The position numbers were made by a program, and so were the translations under genes. A stretch of DNA of 64,000 bases from Bradyrhizobium sp. LHD-71 (GTDB taxonomy: Bacteria > Pseudomonadota > Alphaproteobacteria > Rhizobiales > Xanthobacteraceae): contig NZ_JAVIFX010000003.1 of assembly GCF_031157255.1 (NCBI RefSeq), positions 124,001 through 188,000 on the forward strand, read 5' to 3'. Shown here in pieces: positions 8,453 through 17,304 of the stretch. The notes under the pieces were generated by a model. That model worked only from the letters and a program-made list of their open reading frames with translations, made no database searches and was not told the DNA's origin. Within the stretch, counting starts at the first letter, position 1. Every line of letters starts with the position of its first letter.

Positions 8453-8597
8453 GTAGCCCGGGTGGAGCGAAGCGCAGCCCCGGGGTGACGCCTCGACACG
8501 GATCGACTCTATGATGTGCCGAGAGGCTGCCCATAGGCGAGCGAAGCGACGCCGTTCTTCGAACGGCTATGGCTTCGCTTCGCTCCACCCGGGCTAC
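8453..8597. repeat. REP-type inverted repeat with a nested 42-base palindrome
   Basis: The outer arms are a perfect 22-base inverted repeat (8453-8474 and 8576-8597) starting GTAGCCCGGGTGGAGCG. Inside, at 8531-8572, lies a separate 42-base near-palindromic unit running from CCATAGGCGAGCG to GAACGGCTATGG. The same unit, with two changes, occurs at 27864-27905. A core hairpin GCCGTTC-ttc-GAACGGC is visible within the unit. The layout looks like one small mobile repeat inserted within the loop of another, between the GNAT gene and the class I aldolase. Confidence 0.75.
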
Positions 8598-8643
8598 GGC
8601 GCCTTCACTCCTCGCAATGGCGACCGGAACGGCAACGCGTACC

Positions 8644-9669
8644 TTACGCCGCCTTCTTTTCCAGGTCCTGCTTCCATTCGCCCTTGCTGGCGAGACCGTT
8701 CATCGCTGCGCGATGGATGAAGGCACGTTGTGCGGCGGCGACGTTCTCTGCCTTGCCCGACCATGCCTTCTGCGGCGCCGCCTGCAGCGCGCGGCCGTAG
8801 GAGAATGTAAGCTTCCACGGCAGCCCGCCGATCTTGTTCATGGCGTCGAGGTGCGCGGTTGCTTCCTCGTCGGATTGGCCGCCGGACAGGAAAGCGATGC
8901 CGGGCACTGCGGCAGGCACACACTCCTTCAACATCTTCACGGTCTTCTCGGCGACTTCCGTCACGCTGGATTTCTTGGCGCTCTTCTTGCCGGCGATCGC
9001 CATGTTCGGCTTCAGCACCATGCCTTCCAGTGCGACCTTCTGGTAGTAGAGCTCCTGGAAGGTTTCCTTCAGCACAAACTCGGTGACCTCGTAGCATCGG
9101 TTGATGTCGTGGTCGCCGTCCATCAACACTTCCGGCTCAACGATCGGCACGATCTGCGCCGCCTGGCAAAGCGCGGCGTAGCGCGCCAGCGCGTGCGCAT
9201 TGGTATGGACCGCCGTATAGCTCGGAATTCCCGGTGCGATGTCGATCACCGCACGCCACTTCGCAAAGCGTGCGCCCTGCTCGTAATATTTCTTCAAGCG
9301 CTCAGCGAGCTTGTCGAGGCCGACGGTAATGAGTTCGTTCGGGCAGCCGGGCAGCGGCTGTGTGCCCTCGTCGACCTTGATACCGGGAATCGAGCCTGCC
9401 TGTTCGATCAGCTTGACCAGCGGCGTACCATCCTTCGCCTTCTGCCAGATCGTCTCGTCGTAGAGGATCACGCCGGAGATGTTCTTCGACATCGCGTCCT
9501 TCGAACGGAACAGCAACTCGCGATAATCGCGACGGTTCTCCTCGGTCGACTCGACGCCGATCGCATCGAAGCGCTTCTTGATGGTGCCCGACGATTCATC
9601 GGCGGCAAGGATTCCACGGCCCGGCGCGACCATGGCGTTGGCGACTTTGTTGAGATCGGCGAGGTTCAT
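8644..9669 (-). CDS. Class I fructose-bisphosphate aldolase
   Basis: 341 residues of the Schiff-base (class I) aldolase family. Typical segments are GRGILAADESSGTIKKRFD, GVILYDETIWQ, the IVPIVEPEVLMDGDHDI strand, and LEGMVLKPNMAIAGKK with the Schiff-base Lys in LKPNM, then GIAFLSGGQSDEEAT. It cleaves fructose 1,6-bisphosphate in glycolysis or forms it in gluconeogenesis. The start MNLADLNKVANAM at 9669 has AAGGAGAC a few bases upstream; the longer in-frame extension runs through the short tandem repeats and is not conserved. It lies directly downstream of a class II aldolase gene on the same strand, so the cell has both unrelated enzymes for the same reaction in tandem. Confidence 0.95.
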   Translation of the reverse strand: MNLADLNKVANAMVAPGRGILAADESSGTIKKRFDAIGVESTEENRRDYRELLFRSKDAMSKNISGVILYDETIWQKAKDGTPLVKLIEQAGSIPGIKVDEGTQPLPGCPNELITVGLDKLAERLKKYYEQGARFAKWRAVIDIAPGIPSYTAVHTNAHALARYAALCQAAQIVPIVEPEVLMDGDHDINRCYEVTEFVLKETFQELYYQKVALEGMVLKPNMAIAGKKSAKKSSVTEVAEKTVKMLKECVPAAVPGIAFLSGGQSDEEATAHLDAMNKIGGLPWKLTFSYGRALQAAPQKAWSGKAENVAAAQRAFIHRAAMNGLASKGEWKQDLEKKAA

Positions 9670-9720
9670 GGTGGTCTCCTTCAAGCGGGGCGCTTCCTGG
9701 CAGTTGAATACGAAAACTTG

Positions 9721-9763
9721 TGAACACGAAGCCTTTGTGAACACGAAGCCTTTGAACACGAAG
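9721..9763. repeat. Short tandem repeat upstream of the class I aldolase
   Basis: A 17-base unit TGAACACGAAGCCTTTG is present twice in perfect tandem and followed by a partial third copy (GAACACGAAG). It sits in the 152-base gap between the two aldolase genes, about 50 bases before the class I aldolase start. It could be replication slippage with no function, or part of the leader of that gene. Confidence 0.6.
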
Positions 9764-9821
9764 ATCTGGGCGAATTTTTACAAGGCCAATCGCTCTGGGA
9801 AAAGCTTGGAACCTCACATGG

Positions 9822-10889
9822 TCAGGCGATTTTCGGCGCAAGCTCTCCCTTTGCATAACGCTTGGCCATTTCTGACGGCGGCAGCACCTTCTTGATCTTC
9901 GACGCTTGCCCGGCGGTACTGAATTCCTCAAAACGCTGCCTGCAGAGCTTCGTCATCGCCTCCATTGCCGGCTTGAGGTACTTGCGTGGATCAAACTCGC
10001 CCGGATTCTCGCTCAGCACTTTGCGGATTTGACCGGTCATCGCCATGCGGTTGTCCGTGTCGATATTGATCTTGCGCACACCGTGCTTGATGCCGCGCTG
10101 GATTTCTTTGACCGGAACGCCCCAGGTCTGCGGCATCTTGCCGCCATACGTGTTGATCACGTCCTGCAGGTCCTGCGGCACGGAAGACGATCCGTGCATG
10201 ACGAGGTGGGTGTTCGGCAGCTTGCGATGAATCTCCTCGATGACGTTCATGGCAAGGATCGCCCCGTCAGGCTTGCGCGTGAACTTGTAGGCGCCGTGCG
10301 AGGTGCCCATGGCGATCGCCAGCGCATCGACCTGCGTCTCTCTGACGAACTTCACGGCTTCGTCCGGATTTGTCAGCAACTGGTCGTGACTGAGCTTGCC
10401 CTCGGCGCCGTGCCCATCTTCCTTGTCGCCCATCCCCGTTTCCAGCGAGCCGAGCACACCGAGCTCGCCTTCCACTGATATTCCTCCGAGATGCGCCATC
10501 TCAGCGACCGCCTTTGTCACGCCGACATTGTAGTCCCAGTCGCCCGGCGTTTTGCCGTCGGCCTTGAGCGAGCCGTCCATCATCACCGAGGTGAAACCTG
10601 CCTGGATCGCCGTCATGCAGGTGGCGGGCTCATTGCCGTGATCGAGGTGCACGCAGACCGGGATGTGGGGATAGATCTCCGTCACCGCGTCCATCATGTG
10701 CTTCAGCATGATGTCGTTGGCGTATGTGCGGGCCCCGCGCGAGGCCTGAATGATCACTGGCGCATCGACCGCGCTGGCCGCGTCCATGATCGCCAGCGCC
10801 TGCTCCATGTTGTTGATGTTGAATGCAGGCACGCCGTAGTCGTTCGCGGCGGCATGATCGAGCAGTTGGCGAAGCGTGATCCTAGCCAT
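9822..10889 (-). CDS. fba: Class II fructose-bisphosphate aldolase, Calvin-cycle subtype
   Basis: 355 residues of the zinc-dependent aldolase family. The zinc ligands appear in [13 protein letters not shown] and in VEGELGVLG, with [17 protein letters not shown] and [17 protein letters not shown] forming the phosphate and active-site loops. The length and the AYKF / [18 protein letters not shown] segments fit the CbbA-like subtype found in Calvin-cycle operons and in alphaproteobacterial glycolysis clusters. Here it follows pgk and gap on the same strand, so it works in triose / hexose bisphosphate interconversion with them. No Rubisco or phosphoribulokinase gene is in the window, so a role in CO2 fixation is not shown. 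Confidence 0.93.
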   Translation of the reverse strand: MARITLRQLLDHAAANDYGVPAFNINNMEQALAIMDAASAVDAPVIIQASRGARTYANDIMLKHMMDAVTEIYPHIPVCVHLDHGNEPATCMTAIQAGFTSVMMDGSLKADGKTPGDWDYNVGVTKAVAEMAHLGGISVEGELGVLGSLETGMGDKEDGHGAEGKLSHDQLLTNPDEAVKFVRETQVDALAIAMGTSHGAYKFTRKPDGAILAMNVIEEIHRKLPNTHLVMHGSSSVPQDLQDVINTYGGKMPQTWGVPVKEIQRGIKHGVRKINIDTDNRMAMTGQIRKVLSENPGEFDPRKYLKPAMEAMTKLCRQRFEEFSTAGQASKIKKVLPPSEMAKRYAKGELAPKIA

Positions 10890-10915
10890 TGATCGATCCG
10901 AGCTCCTTCGTTCTG

Positions 10916-12106
10916 CTAGCGCCGCAGCACCTCAACGCCTGGCAGAGGTTTTCCTTCCATCCACTCGAGGAATGCTCCACCTGCCGTGGAAACATAGGAA
11001 AAATCGTCGGCAACCCTGGCTGCGTTGAGGGCGGCCACGGTATCGCCGCCGCCGGCGACCGAGATCAGCTTCTTCGCCTTCGTGCGCGCGGCGGCATGCT
11101 TCGCTGCCGCCATGGTCCCCTTGTCGAACGGGCTCAATTCGAAGGCGCCGACCGGACCGTTCCAGACCAGCGTCGCCGCATCGTCGATCGCAGACGTGAT
11201 GCGTTCGATCGACAGCGGGCCGACGTCGAGAATCATGCCGTCTGACGGGATCGCATCGAGGCCATAGGCGTGCGACGGCGCGTTGGCTTCGAAATGAAAG
11301 GCGACGACGGCATCGACAGGAAGGATAATGGCGCAGTTGGCCTTTGCCGCCTTGTCGAGAATGCGCAGGGCTGTGCTGGCCAGGTCCTTCTCGGCCAGCG
11401 ATTTGCCGATGGCGATCCCTTGCGCGTGCAGGAACGTGTTGGCCATGCCGCCACCGATCACGAGCGCATCGACTTTGCCGACGAGATTTTCCAGAAGGGC
11501 AAGCTTGGTGGAGACCTTGGCGCCGCCGACGATAGCGATCACCGGCTTCTTCGGTGCTCCGAGAGCCTTGTCGAGCGCTTCGAGTTCGGCCTGCATGGTG
11601 CGGCCGGCGATCGCGGGCAGCTTGTGACCGAGGCCTTCGGTCGAGGCGTGCGCACGATGCGCTGCGGAGAAGGCATCATTGACCCAGATGTCGCCGAGCT
11701 TGGCGAGGGCTGCGACGAACGCCGGATCGTTCTCCTCCTCCTCCTTGTGAAAACGTGTGTTCTCGAGGCAGAGCACGTCGCCATCCTTCATGGCGGCGAT
11801 CGCCTTTTCGGCAACATCGCCGATGCAATCATCGGCGAACGCCACCGGGCGCTTGATCACCTGCGAGACCGCGGCCGCAACCGGCTTCAGCGAATCCTTC
11901 GGGTCGCGGCCCTTCGGCCGCCCGAAATGCGCAAGCAGGATCACCTTGCCGCCTTTGTCGGCAATCTCCGCGATTGTCGGCGCGACGCGCTCGATCCGCG
12001 TGCGGTCGGTGATCCTTCCGGCTTCCATCGGAACGTTGAGGTCGACGCGTAGCAGGACGCGCTTGCCCTTCAGATCGACGTCGTCGAGGGTGCGGAATGC
12101 CTTCAT
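10916..12106 (-). CDS. pgk: Phosphoglycerate kinase
   Basis: 396 residues, normal length. The N-terminal domain shows [25 protein letters not shown] and the basic-patch regions that bind 3-phosphoglycerate. The C-terminal nucleotide domain shows [31 protein letters not shown] and the [13 protein letters not shown] loop. It makes ATP from 1,3-bisphosphoglycerate in the cytoplasm. The start at 12106 ([15 protein letters not shown]) matches the family; an in-frame extension upstream to 12298 would run into gap and is not conserved. It lies 134 bases after gap and 26 bases before fba, one operon. Confidence 0.97.
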   Translation of the reverse strand: MKAFRTLDDVDLKGKRVLLRVDLNVPMEAGRITDRTRIERVAPTIAEIADKGGKVILLAHFGRPKGRDPKDSLKPVAAAVSQVIKRPVAFADDCIGDVAEKAIAAMKDGDVLCLENTRFHKEEEENDPAFVAALAKLGDIWVNDAFSAAHRAHASTEGLGHKLPAIAGRTMQAELEALDKALGAPKKPVIAIVGGAKVSTKLALLENLVGKVDALVIGGGMANTFLHAQGIAIGKSLAEKDLASTALRILDKAAKANCAIILPVDAVVAFHFEANAPSHAYGLDAIPSDGMILDVGPLSIERITSAIDDAATLVWNGPVGAFELSPFDKGTMAAAKHAAARTKAKKLISVAGGGDTVAALNAARVADDFSYVSTAGGAFLEWMEGKPLPGVEVLRR

Positions 12107-12240
12107 GCTTAACTCCACTGTCCTGGCCGGGCATAGCCGTTCAAGGAACGGCGTCGCGTCGCTTGCCCGATCAGGGGCGCAGTGCCTTCCTAAGCGAAAT
12201 CGCCGGGGCAAGCCCCCGGCGATGACGTACGAAACGAACG

Positions 12241-13248
12241 TTAGATAAGCTTGCCCATCGCCACGGCGGTGTCCGCCATGCGATTGGAGAAGCCCCACTC
12301 GTTGTCATACCAGGACAGCACGCGCACGAGGTTGCCACCTTGCACCTTGGTCTGATCGATTGCGACGGTAGACGAGTGGGCGTCGTGGTTGAAGTCGATC
12401 GAGACGTTCGGAAACGTCGTGTAGCCGAGGATGCCCTTGAGCTCCTGCTCGGCCGCGCGCTTCATGACTTCGTTAATCTCCTTCACGTCGGTCTTCTTTT
12501 TCGCGACGATCTTCAGATCGACGACCGAGACGTTCGGCGTCGGCACGCGGATCGAGGTGCCGTCGAGCTTGCCGTTCAACTCCGGCAGCACGAGGCCGAT
12601 CGCCTTCGCCGCACCGGTTGAGGTCGGGATCATCGACATCGCTGCGGCGCGCGCGCGATAGAGATCCTTGTGCATCGTGTCGAGGGTCGGCTGGTCGCCG
12701 GTGTAGGCGTGGATCGTCGTCATGAAGCCGGTCTCGATGCCGACGCTGTCGTTCAGCACCTTGGCGACCGGCGCGAGGCAGTTGGTGGTGCAGGAGCCGT
12801 TGGAGACGACCAGGTGGTCCTTGGTCAGCTTGTCATGATTGACGCCATAGACGACCGTGAGGTCGGCGCCGTCGGCCGGAGCCGAGACCAGGACGCGCTT
12901 GGCGCCGGCGGTGAGGTGTGCCGAGGCTTTGTCCTTGGAGGTGAAGATGCCGGTGGATTCGATGGCGATGTCGATGCCCATGGCTTTCCAGGGCAATTTT
13001 GACGGATCCCGTTCGGCCGTGACCTTGATGGCGCCGTTGCCGAGGCTGATCTCGTCGCCTTTGACGGTAACTTCGCCCGGGAAGCGACCGTGCACGCTGT
13101 CGAAGCGAAGGAGATGGGCGTTGGTCTCGACCGGACCGAGATCGTTGACGGCGACGACTTCGATGTCCGTGCGCTTGGCCTCGTAAATCGCGCGGAGGAT
13201 GTTGCGGCCGATGCGGCCGAACCCGTTAATGGCGACCCGGATAGCCAT
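12241..13248 (-). CDS. gap: Glyceraldehyde-3-phosphate dehydrogenase, type I
   Basis: 335 residues with the NAD-binding start [16 protein letters not shown], the catalytic Cys in [17 protein letters not shown], the catalytic His in [14 protein letters not shown], and the phosphate sites [20 protein letters not shown]. The C-terminal [13 protein letters not shown] is standard. It oxidises glyceraldehyde 3-phosphate with NAD and phosphate. The residue after the first beta strands (VNDLGP) is an Asn-Asp pair, typical for NAD preference, an inference only. AGGAGAAG lies just before the ATG at 13248. Middle gene of the tkt-gap-pgk-fba cluster. Confidence 0.97.
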   Translation of the reverse strand: MAIRVAINGFGRIGRNILRAIYEAKRTDIEVVAVNDLGPVETNAHLLRFDSVHGRFPGEVTVKGDEISLGNGAIKVTAERDPSKLPWKAMGIDIAIESTGIFTSKDKASAHLTAGAKRVLVSAPADGADLTVVYGVNHDKLTKDHLVVSNGSCTTNCLAPVAKVLNDSVGIETGFMTTIHAYTGDQPTLDTMHKDLYRARAAAMSMIPTSTGAAKAIGLVLPELNGKLDGTSIRVPTPNVSVVDLKIVAKKKTDVKEINEVMKRAAEQELKGILGYTTFPNVSIDFNHDAHSSTVAIDQTKVQGGNLVRVLSWYDNEWGFSNRMADTAVAMGKLI

Positions 13249-13323
13249 ATCTTCTTCTCCTTCAATAGCTTAAGCCCCGCCCGCGGCGACCGAGGTCACT
13301 CCGAGGTGGCTGTGCTGCAGATC

Positions 13324-13342
13324 CGTCCGGTTCTGCCGGACG
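13324..13342. other. Intercistronic hairpin between tkt and gap
   Basis: A perfect 7-base inverted repeat, CGTCCGG and CCGGACG, with a 5-base loop lies in the 147 bases between the transketolase stop and the gap start. There is no T-run beside it on the transcribed strand, so it is not a classical terminator. It could be a processing or stability element that lets gap-pgk-fba be expressed at a level different from tkt. Inference only. Confidence 0.35.
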
Positions 13343-13395
13343 TGGTCGGACGATATGGGGGAACAGGTAGCCCTTTTTGGGGGCGACCTCAACCA

Positions 13396-15384
13396 TCAGG
13401 GACGGTGCTTCTGCACTGCGTTAACGACAGCCTCAGGCGTAATGCCGAAGTGCTTGAACAGTTCCTTTGCCGGCGCGCTGGCGCCGAAGCCGGTCATGCC
13501 GATGAAAATGCCGTCATGGCCGATAATTGCGTCCCACCCCTGCCGTACGGCGGCCTCGATTGCGACCTTGATGGGCGCCCGGCCGACAATCGCCTCGAAC
13601 TCCGCGCGCGATAGTTCGAGCAGGATGTCCATGCAGGGGACGGACACCACGCGGGCGGCGATGCCTTTGGCCGCAAGCTGCTTCTGCGCTTCAACGGCGA
13701 TCTGCACCTCCGAGCCCGAGGCGAAGATCGAGACTTTAGCTTCGCCGTTTGCCGGGACCAGTTCATAGGCGCCCTTGGCGCAGCGGTTCGTCGTGTCGTC
13801 GGTCAGTCGAAGCTGTGGCAGGTTCTGTCGTGTCAGCGCGAGCACGCTCGGGCGGGTCTTCACCTCTAGCGCAAGTTGCCAGCACTCCAGTGTCTCAACC
13901 GCATCGCACGGCCGAAACACGTTCAGGTTCGGGATCGCGCGAAGCGCGGCGAGGTGCTCCACCGGCTGATGGGTCGGACCGTCCTCGCCAAGACCGATCG
14001 AATCATGCGTCAGCACGTGGATCACGCGCTCTTCCATCAGCGCGGCGAGCCGCAGTGCGGGGCGCAGGTAGTCGGAGAAGACCAGGAACGTACCCGAATA
14101 AGGGATCACGCCGCCGTGCAGCGCCATGCCGTTCATCGCCGCCGCCATGCCGTGCTCGCGGATGCCGTAATGCACGAAGCGCGCGCCGTAGTTGTTGGCG
14201 GACAGGGCGGCCATGCCCTTGGCCCGCGTGTTGTTGGAGCCGGTGAGGTCCGCCGAGCCGCCGACCATTTCCGGCACCGCCGCGGTCAGCACCTGCAAAG
14301 CCTCTTCCGAGGCGGCGCGGGTCGCCATCTCTTTCGGGGTCGCAGCAAGCTTCTCCTTCATCGTGCGCACGGCCGCAGCGAGTTGCCCGGTGGGCAACTC
14401 GCCTTCCATGCGACGGCTGAACTCGGCGAGTGTTGCGACGTCCTGTTTCGCGAGCCTTGCCGTCCAGGCCTCGCGAAGAGCCTTGCCGCGCGAACCTGCT
14501 GTTCGCCACGCATTCAAAATATCCGCAGGAATTTCGAATGGTGCCGCGGTCCAGCCCAGCTTCTTACGGGTGCCGGCGATTTCGTCCGCGCCCAGTGGCG
14601 AGCCGTGCGACTTTTCCGAGCCCGCCTTGGTTGGCGCGCCGAACGCGATGACCGTCTTGCAGGCGATCATGGCCGGGCGGTCGGCCTTCTGTGCCCGCGC
14701 AATGGCCTCGGCAATCGCCTTCGGGTCATGTCCGTCGATCCGTTCGGCCAGCCAGCCGGCTGCCTCGAAGCGCTTCACCTGGTCGACCGAGTCGGCGAGG
14801 GAGAGCGGGCCATCGATCGAAATGCCGTTGTCGTCGAACAGCACAATCAGCTTGTTCAGCTTCAGGTGTCCGGCCAAAGCGATGGCTTCCTGGCTGACAC
14901 CTTCCATCAGATCGCCGTCGGAAGCGAGCACGTAAGTGAAATGGTCGACCAGGTCGCCGCCGAAGGTCGCAGCCAGGTGCCGCTCGGCCATCGCCATGCC
15001 GACGGCGGTGGCGATACCCTGGCCGAGGGGGCCGGTGGTCGTCTCGATGCCGGGGGTGACGAAATTCTCCGGATGTCCCGGCGTAAGCGATCCGAGCTGG
15101 CGGAAGCGCTTGATCTCGTCGATCGTCATCGCCTCATTACCGGTCAGGTAGAGGAGCGCGTAGATCAGCATCGAGCCGTGGCCCGCGGAAAGCACGAAGC
15201 GATCGCGGTCCGGCCACGCCGGGTCAGCGGCGTCGAAGTTGAGGAACTGGGTGAACAGCACCGTCGCCACATCTGCCGCCCCCATGGGCAGGCCGGGATG
15301 TCCTGATTTCGCCTGCTCAACCGCGTCCATTGCCAGTGCGCGGATCGCGTTGGCCATCGCGGAATGATCGACGCGCGTATTCAT
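13396..15384 (-). CDS. tkt: Transketolase
   Basis: 662 residues, full length. The thiamine diphosphate domain shows [19 protein letters not shown] and the GDGD-like [14 protein letters not shown] motif, with the magnesium-binding [10 protein letters not shown]. The pyrimidine domain shows [14 protein letters not shown] (cofactor-activating Glu) and [20 protein letters not shown]. It moves two-carbon units between sugar phosphates, linking glycolysis and the pentose phosphate or Calvin pathways. I chose [20 protein letters not shown] at 15384; in-frame Met codons at 15405 and 15456 add non-conserved residues. First gene of the tkt-gap-pgk-fba cluster, divergent from the DUF4164-zapA pair, so the promoter must lie within 15385-15659. 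Confidence 0.96.
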   Translation of the reverse strand: MNTRVDHSAMANAIRALAMDAVEQAKSGHPGLPMGAADVATVLFTQFLNFDAADPAWPDRDRFVLSAGHGSMLIYALLYLTGNEAMTIDEIKRFRQLGSLTPGHPENFVTPGIETTTGPLGQGIATAVGMAMAERHLAATFGGDLVDHFTYVLASDGDLMEGVSQEAIALAGHLKLNKLIVLFDDNGISIDGPLSLADSVDQVKRFEAAGWLAERIDGHDPKAIAEAIARAQKADRPAMIACKTVIAFGAPTKAGSEKSHGSPLGADEIAGTRKKLGWTAAPFEIPADILNAWRTAGSRGKALREAWTARLAKQDVATLAEFSRRMEGELPTGQLAAAVRTMKEKLAATPKEMATRAASEEALQVLTAAVPEMVGGSADLTGSNNTRAKGMAALSANNYGARFVHYGIREHGMAAAMNGMALHGGVIPYSGTFLVFSDYLRPALRLAALMEERVIHVLTHDSIGLGEDGPTHQPVEHLAALRAIPNLNVFRPCDAVETLECWQLALEVKTRPSVLALTRQNLPQLRLTDDTTNRCAKGAYELVPANGEAKVSIFASGSEVQIAVEAQKQLAAKGIAARVVSVPCMDILLELSRAEFEAIVGRAPIKVAIEAAVRQGWDAIIGHDGIFIGMTGFGASAPAKELFKHFGITPEAVVNAVQKHRP

Positions 15385-15659
15385 GGACGCCTGTTCCTGT
15401 GCCATTTTGGAGGGGTCGCGGCGCGTCGGAACCGCGCTTTTTTGGGGCTGCATCATGGCCGGGGCTTATCACCTGGCAACGAAGAGTCCAAGATCGCGCC
15501 GTGCTAGCGCCCAACTGAAATGGTGCATATCGGTGCATAGATCGCCGCAAGTGCCCTGCATGGCCTTGGCGTAGCGTTGATTCGCATGCGACATACGGTA
15601 CTTAAATGTCTGCGGGGGCGTGTCTTTTGCCTGTCTTGGCACCAGCAAGGGAGGTCGGC

Positions 15660-15971
15660 GTGACGGATCTTCCCCTTGAGGAAGCTGCGATCGAACAGCG
15701 GTCTGTCGAGGCCGCGATTCGCAGGCTTGTCGCTGCCCTGGATGAACTCGAGGCTGTCGTCGAGCGACGGCAAGAAAACGATCGCAGCCAGGACAATCTC
15801 GCTGCGACGATGCAGGCGCTTGGTGCAGATCGCTCGCGTCTCGCCGACGAACTCGATCATTCGATCGCCCGATCGCGTTCGCTCGAGGATGCCAACCGCA
15901 ACATCGCCGAGCGCATCGATGGTGCTATCGAGACCATTCGCGCCGTGCTGAAGTCGGAACAGCAGCCATGA
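15660..15971 (+). CDS. DUF4164 family small coiled-coil protein
   Basis: 103 residues, almost entirely helical: heptad-like runs such as AIEQRSVEAAIRRLVAALDE and VVERRQENDRSQDNLAATMQ. Genes of this DUF4164 family are found immediately before zapA in related genomes. The GTG at 15660 is chosen because AAGGGAGG lies 6 bases upstream and because the conserved part begins with TDLPLEEAA. It overlaps the zapA start by 4 bases (ATGA), so the two are translationally coupled. A role with ZapA at the division site is an inference from this linkage. Confidence 0.75.
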   Translation: MTDLPLEEAAIEQRSVEAAIRRLVAALDELEAVVERRQENDRSQDNLAATMQALGADRSRLADELDHSIARSRSLEDANRNIAERIDGAIETIRAVLKSEQQP

Positions 15972-16351
15972 GCAGCGTCAATATTTCCATCAACGGCAAG
16001 CAATTCCGCGTCGCCTGTGAACCGGGTCAGGAGCATCGTGTCACGGCGCTCGCGGAGGATTTCGATCAGCGCATCTCGTCAATGCGTTCGCGGTTCGGCG
16101 AGGTCGGCGATGCGCGGCTCACGGTGATGGCTGCGATGATGATCGGCGACGAGCTGCTCGATGCGAACGCAAAGATTGCCAAGCTCGAAGCGGAGATCGG
16201 CGCCCTCAATGCTGCACATGCGGGTGAGAGCGATCGTGCGAGTCGAACCGAGGCCGCCATCATCACCGCGCTCGATGCTGCAGCCGATCGTATCGAGCGC
16301 ATGGCGCATGCGCTCAGCCGTCCGGCGGGTGGAGGCATGGCGGTCGGCTAG
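15968..16351 (+). CDS. zapA: Cell division protein ZapA
   Basis: 127 residues. The N-terminal ZapA domain is clear (VNISINGKQFRVACEPGQEH, then LAEDFDQRISSMRSRFGEVG and LTVMAAMMIGDELL), followed by a long helix (about 60-115) that forms the tetramer stalk. ZapA bundles FtsZ filaments at the division ring. It starts inside the last codons of the DUF4164 gene. Downstream are 6S RNA and fau, an arrangement conserved from enterobacteria to alphaproteobacteria. Confidence 0.92.
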   Translation: MSSVNISINGKQFRVACEPGQEHRVTALAEDFDQRISSMRSRFGEVGDARLTVMAAMMIGDELLDANAKIAKLEAEIGALNAAHAGESDRASRTEAAIITALDAAADRIERMAHALSRPAGGGMAVG

Positions 16352-16440
16352 CTTGCAACAGCGAGCCGCCATTCGTCATGGCCATGGCGCGAGAGCGCAT
16401 TCGTCGCTACATTACGCCTGCGAAGCTGCGGGGTGCGTCA

Positions 16441-16590
16441 GGAGCATTATTCCCCGGGGCCTTATCGATCCTTAAGGGAGCTGTCCCTGGCCGGACCCGT
16501 GGGTCCGGACACACGGTGCCCACCTACTTTCGTAGGGAACCCGGGATCGAGCCTCCAACGGCCACTGCGGCTTCGCGCTTTGCCTTCCTC
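16441..16590 (+). ncRNA. ssrS: 6S RNA
   Basis: This stretch lies between zapA and fau (ygfA), the conserved position of 6S RNA. It can fold as expected for a long rod. An outer pairing TCGATCC (16465-16471) with GGATCGA (16544-16550) encloses two hairpins: CCGGACCC/GGGTCCGG (16491-16508) and CCTAC/GTAGG (16523-16536). 6S RNA mimics an open promoter and binds the main RNA polymerase holoenzyme, tuning transcription in stationary phase. The exact 5' and 3' ends are my estimates. A covariance model scan would settle both identity and ends. Confidence 0.75.
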
Positions 16591-16612
16591 GCCCCAGCCG
16601 GTCTAATGCTGA

Positions 16613-16706
16613 TGTCATGTCCGCGGAGGCGGGCATCCAGTACGCGTGCCAAAGATGAATTCGAGCGCCTTCGTTTACTGGGATCATTCGCTTTCGCGAA
16701 TGATGA
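16613..16706. repeat. Dispersed intergenic repeat just before fau
   Basis: The left end (16613-16645, beginning TGTCATGTCCGCGGAGGCG) matches 29 of 33 bases with 27778-27810. The right end holds TACTGGGATC and the hairpin ATCATTCGC-ttt-CGCGAATGAT. It resembles the common repeats of this lineage in which a pathogen-like 'CCGCGGAAGCGGGCATCCAGTA' style arm is paired with a TACTGG arm. It separates 6S RNA from fau and reaches within about 20 bases of the fau start. Confidence 0.6.
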
Positions 16707-16725
16707 TGGAGTGCGGGTAATCATT

Positions 16726-17304
16726 GTGTCGGATATTGCGTCCAAGAAAGATCTTCGCATCGCCGCGCTTGCCGCGCGCGACGCGCTGCCCGTTGCCGAA
16801 CGGCGCCGCGCTGCGCAGGCGATCGCGATGCGCCGCTTTCCCGTTCCGCTCGGCGAAGGCACCATCGTCGCCGGCTACTCACCGATCCGCAGCGAATGCG
16901 ATCCGGTGCCGTTGATGCGCAGCCTCGCGGCAAACGGCGCTGCACTCGCGCTGCCGATCGTTCATGCGAATGAAAAGTCGCTGACGTTTGCCGAATGGCG
17001 ACAGGGCGAGCGGCTGATCGTCGGCCCCTACGGCATCCTGCAGCCACGCGTCGAGGCGATCTCCCTCGAGCCCGATATCATCCTGGTTCCACTAGCCGCC
17101 TTCGACCGCCGCTGCCGCCGCATCGGTTACGGTGTCGGCTATTACGATCGTACGCTTTCAATTTTACGGAAGCAGAGGCCGGTGATCGCCGTCGGAATCG
17201 CCTTTGCGGCGCAAGAAGTCGAGACGGTTCCCACCGGCGAACACGACGAACACCTCGATCTTGTGCTAACGGAGCGCGAGATAATCGATTTCAGGAGCAA
17301 TTAG
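16726..17304 (+). CDS. fau: 5-formyltetrahydrofolate cyclo-ligase
   Basis: About 192 residues with the family motifs: ALAARDALPVAERRRAAQAI at the start, VAGYSPIRSECDPVPLM, and the ATP/substrate region VPLAAFDRRCRRIGYGVGYYDRTL. It converts 5-formyl-THF to 5,10-methenyl-THF. The GTG at 16726 (VSDIASKKDLRIA) is chosen; a GTG at 16711 is possible, and both lie at the edge of a dispersed repeat, so the native leader may have been replaced. The long in-frame extension back to 16378 covers 6S RNA and is not coding. The stop codon directly touches the next start. Confidence 0.9.
   Translation: MSDIASKKDLRIAALAARDALPVAERRRAAQAIAMRRFPVPLGEGTIVAGYSPIRSECDPVPLMRSLAANGAALALPIVHANEKSLTFAEWRQGERLIVGPYGILQPRVEAISLEPDIILVPLAAFDRRCRRIGYGVGYYDRTLSILRKQRPVIAVGIAFAAQEVETVPTGEHDEHLDLVLTEREIIDFRSN

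Noticed and set aside
8569-9723. Long plus-strand frame opposite the class I aldolase
   Set aside because: It is the antisense of a clearly conserved aldolase and shows no family pattern; a codon-bias shadow typical of high-GC DNA.
12107-12298. N-terminal extension of pgk
   Set aside because: Runs into the gap gene and is not conserved; the start at 12106 fits the family.
9822-13248. Calvin-cycle (cbb) operon
   Set aside because: The aldolase is of the Calvin subtype, but no Rubisco, phosphoribulokinase or CbbR is present; central carbon metabolism is sufficient.
13876-15306. 476-codon plus-strand frame opposite transketolase
   Set aside because: Antisense shadow of tkt; composition rich in His, Arg and Gly and no recognisable motif.
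16378-16710. N-terminal extension of fau
   Set aside because: The stretch covers 6S RNA and a dispersed repeat and is absent from the protein family.
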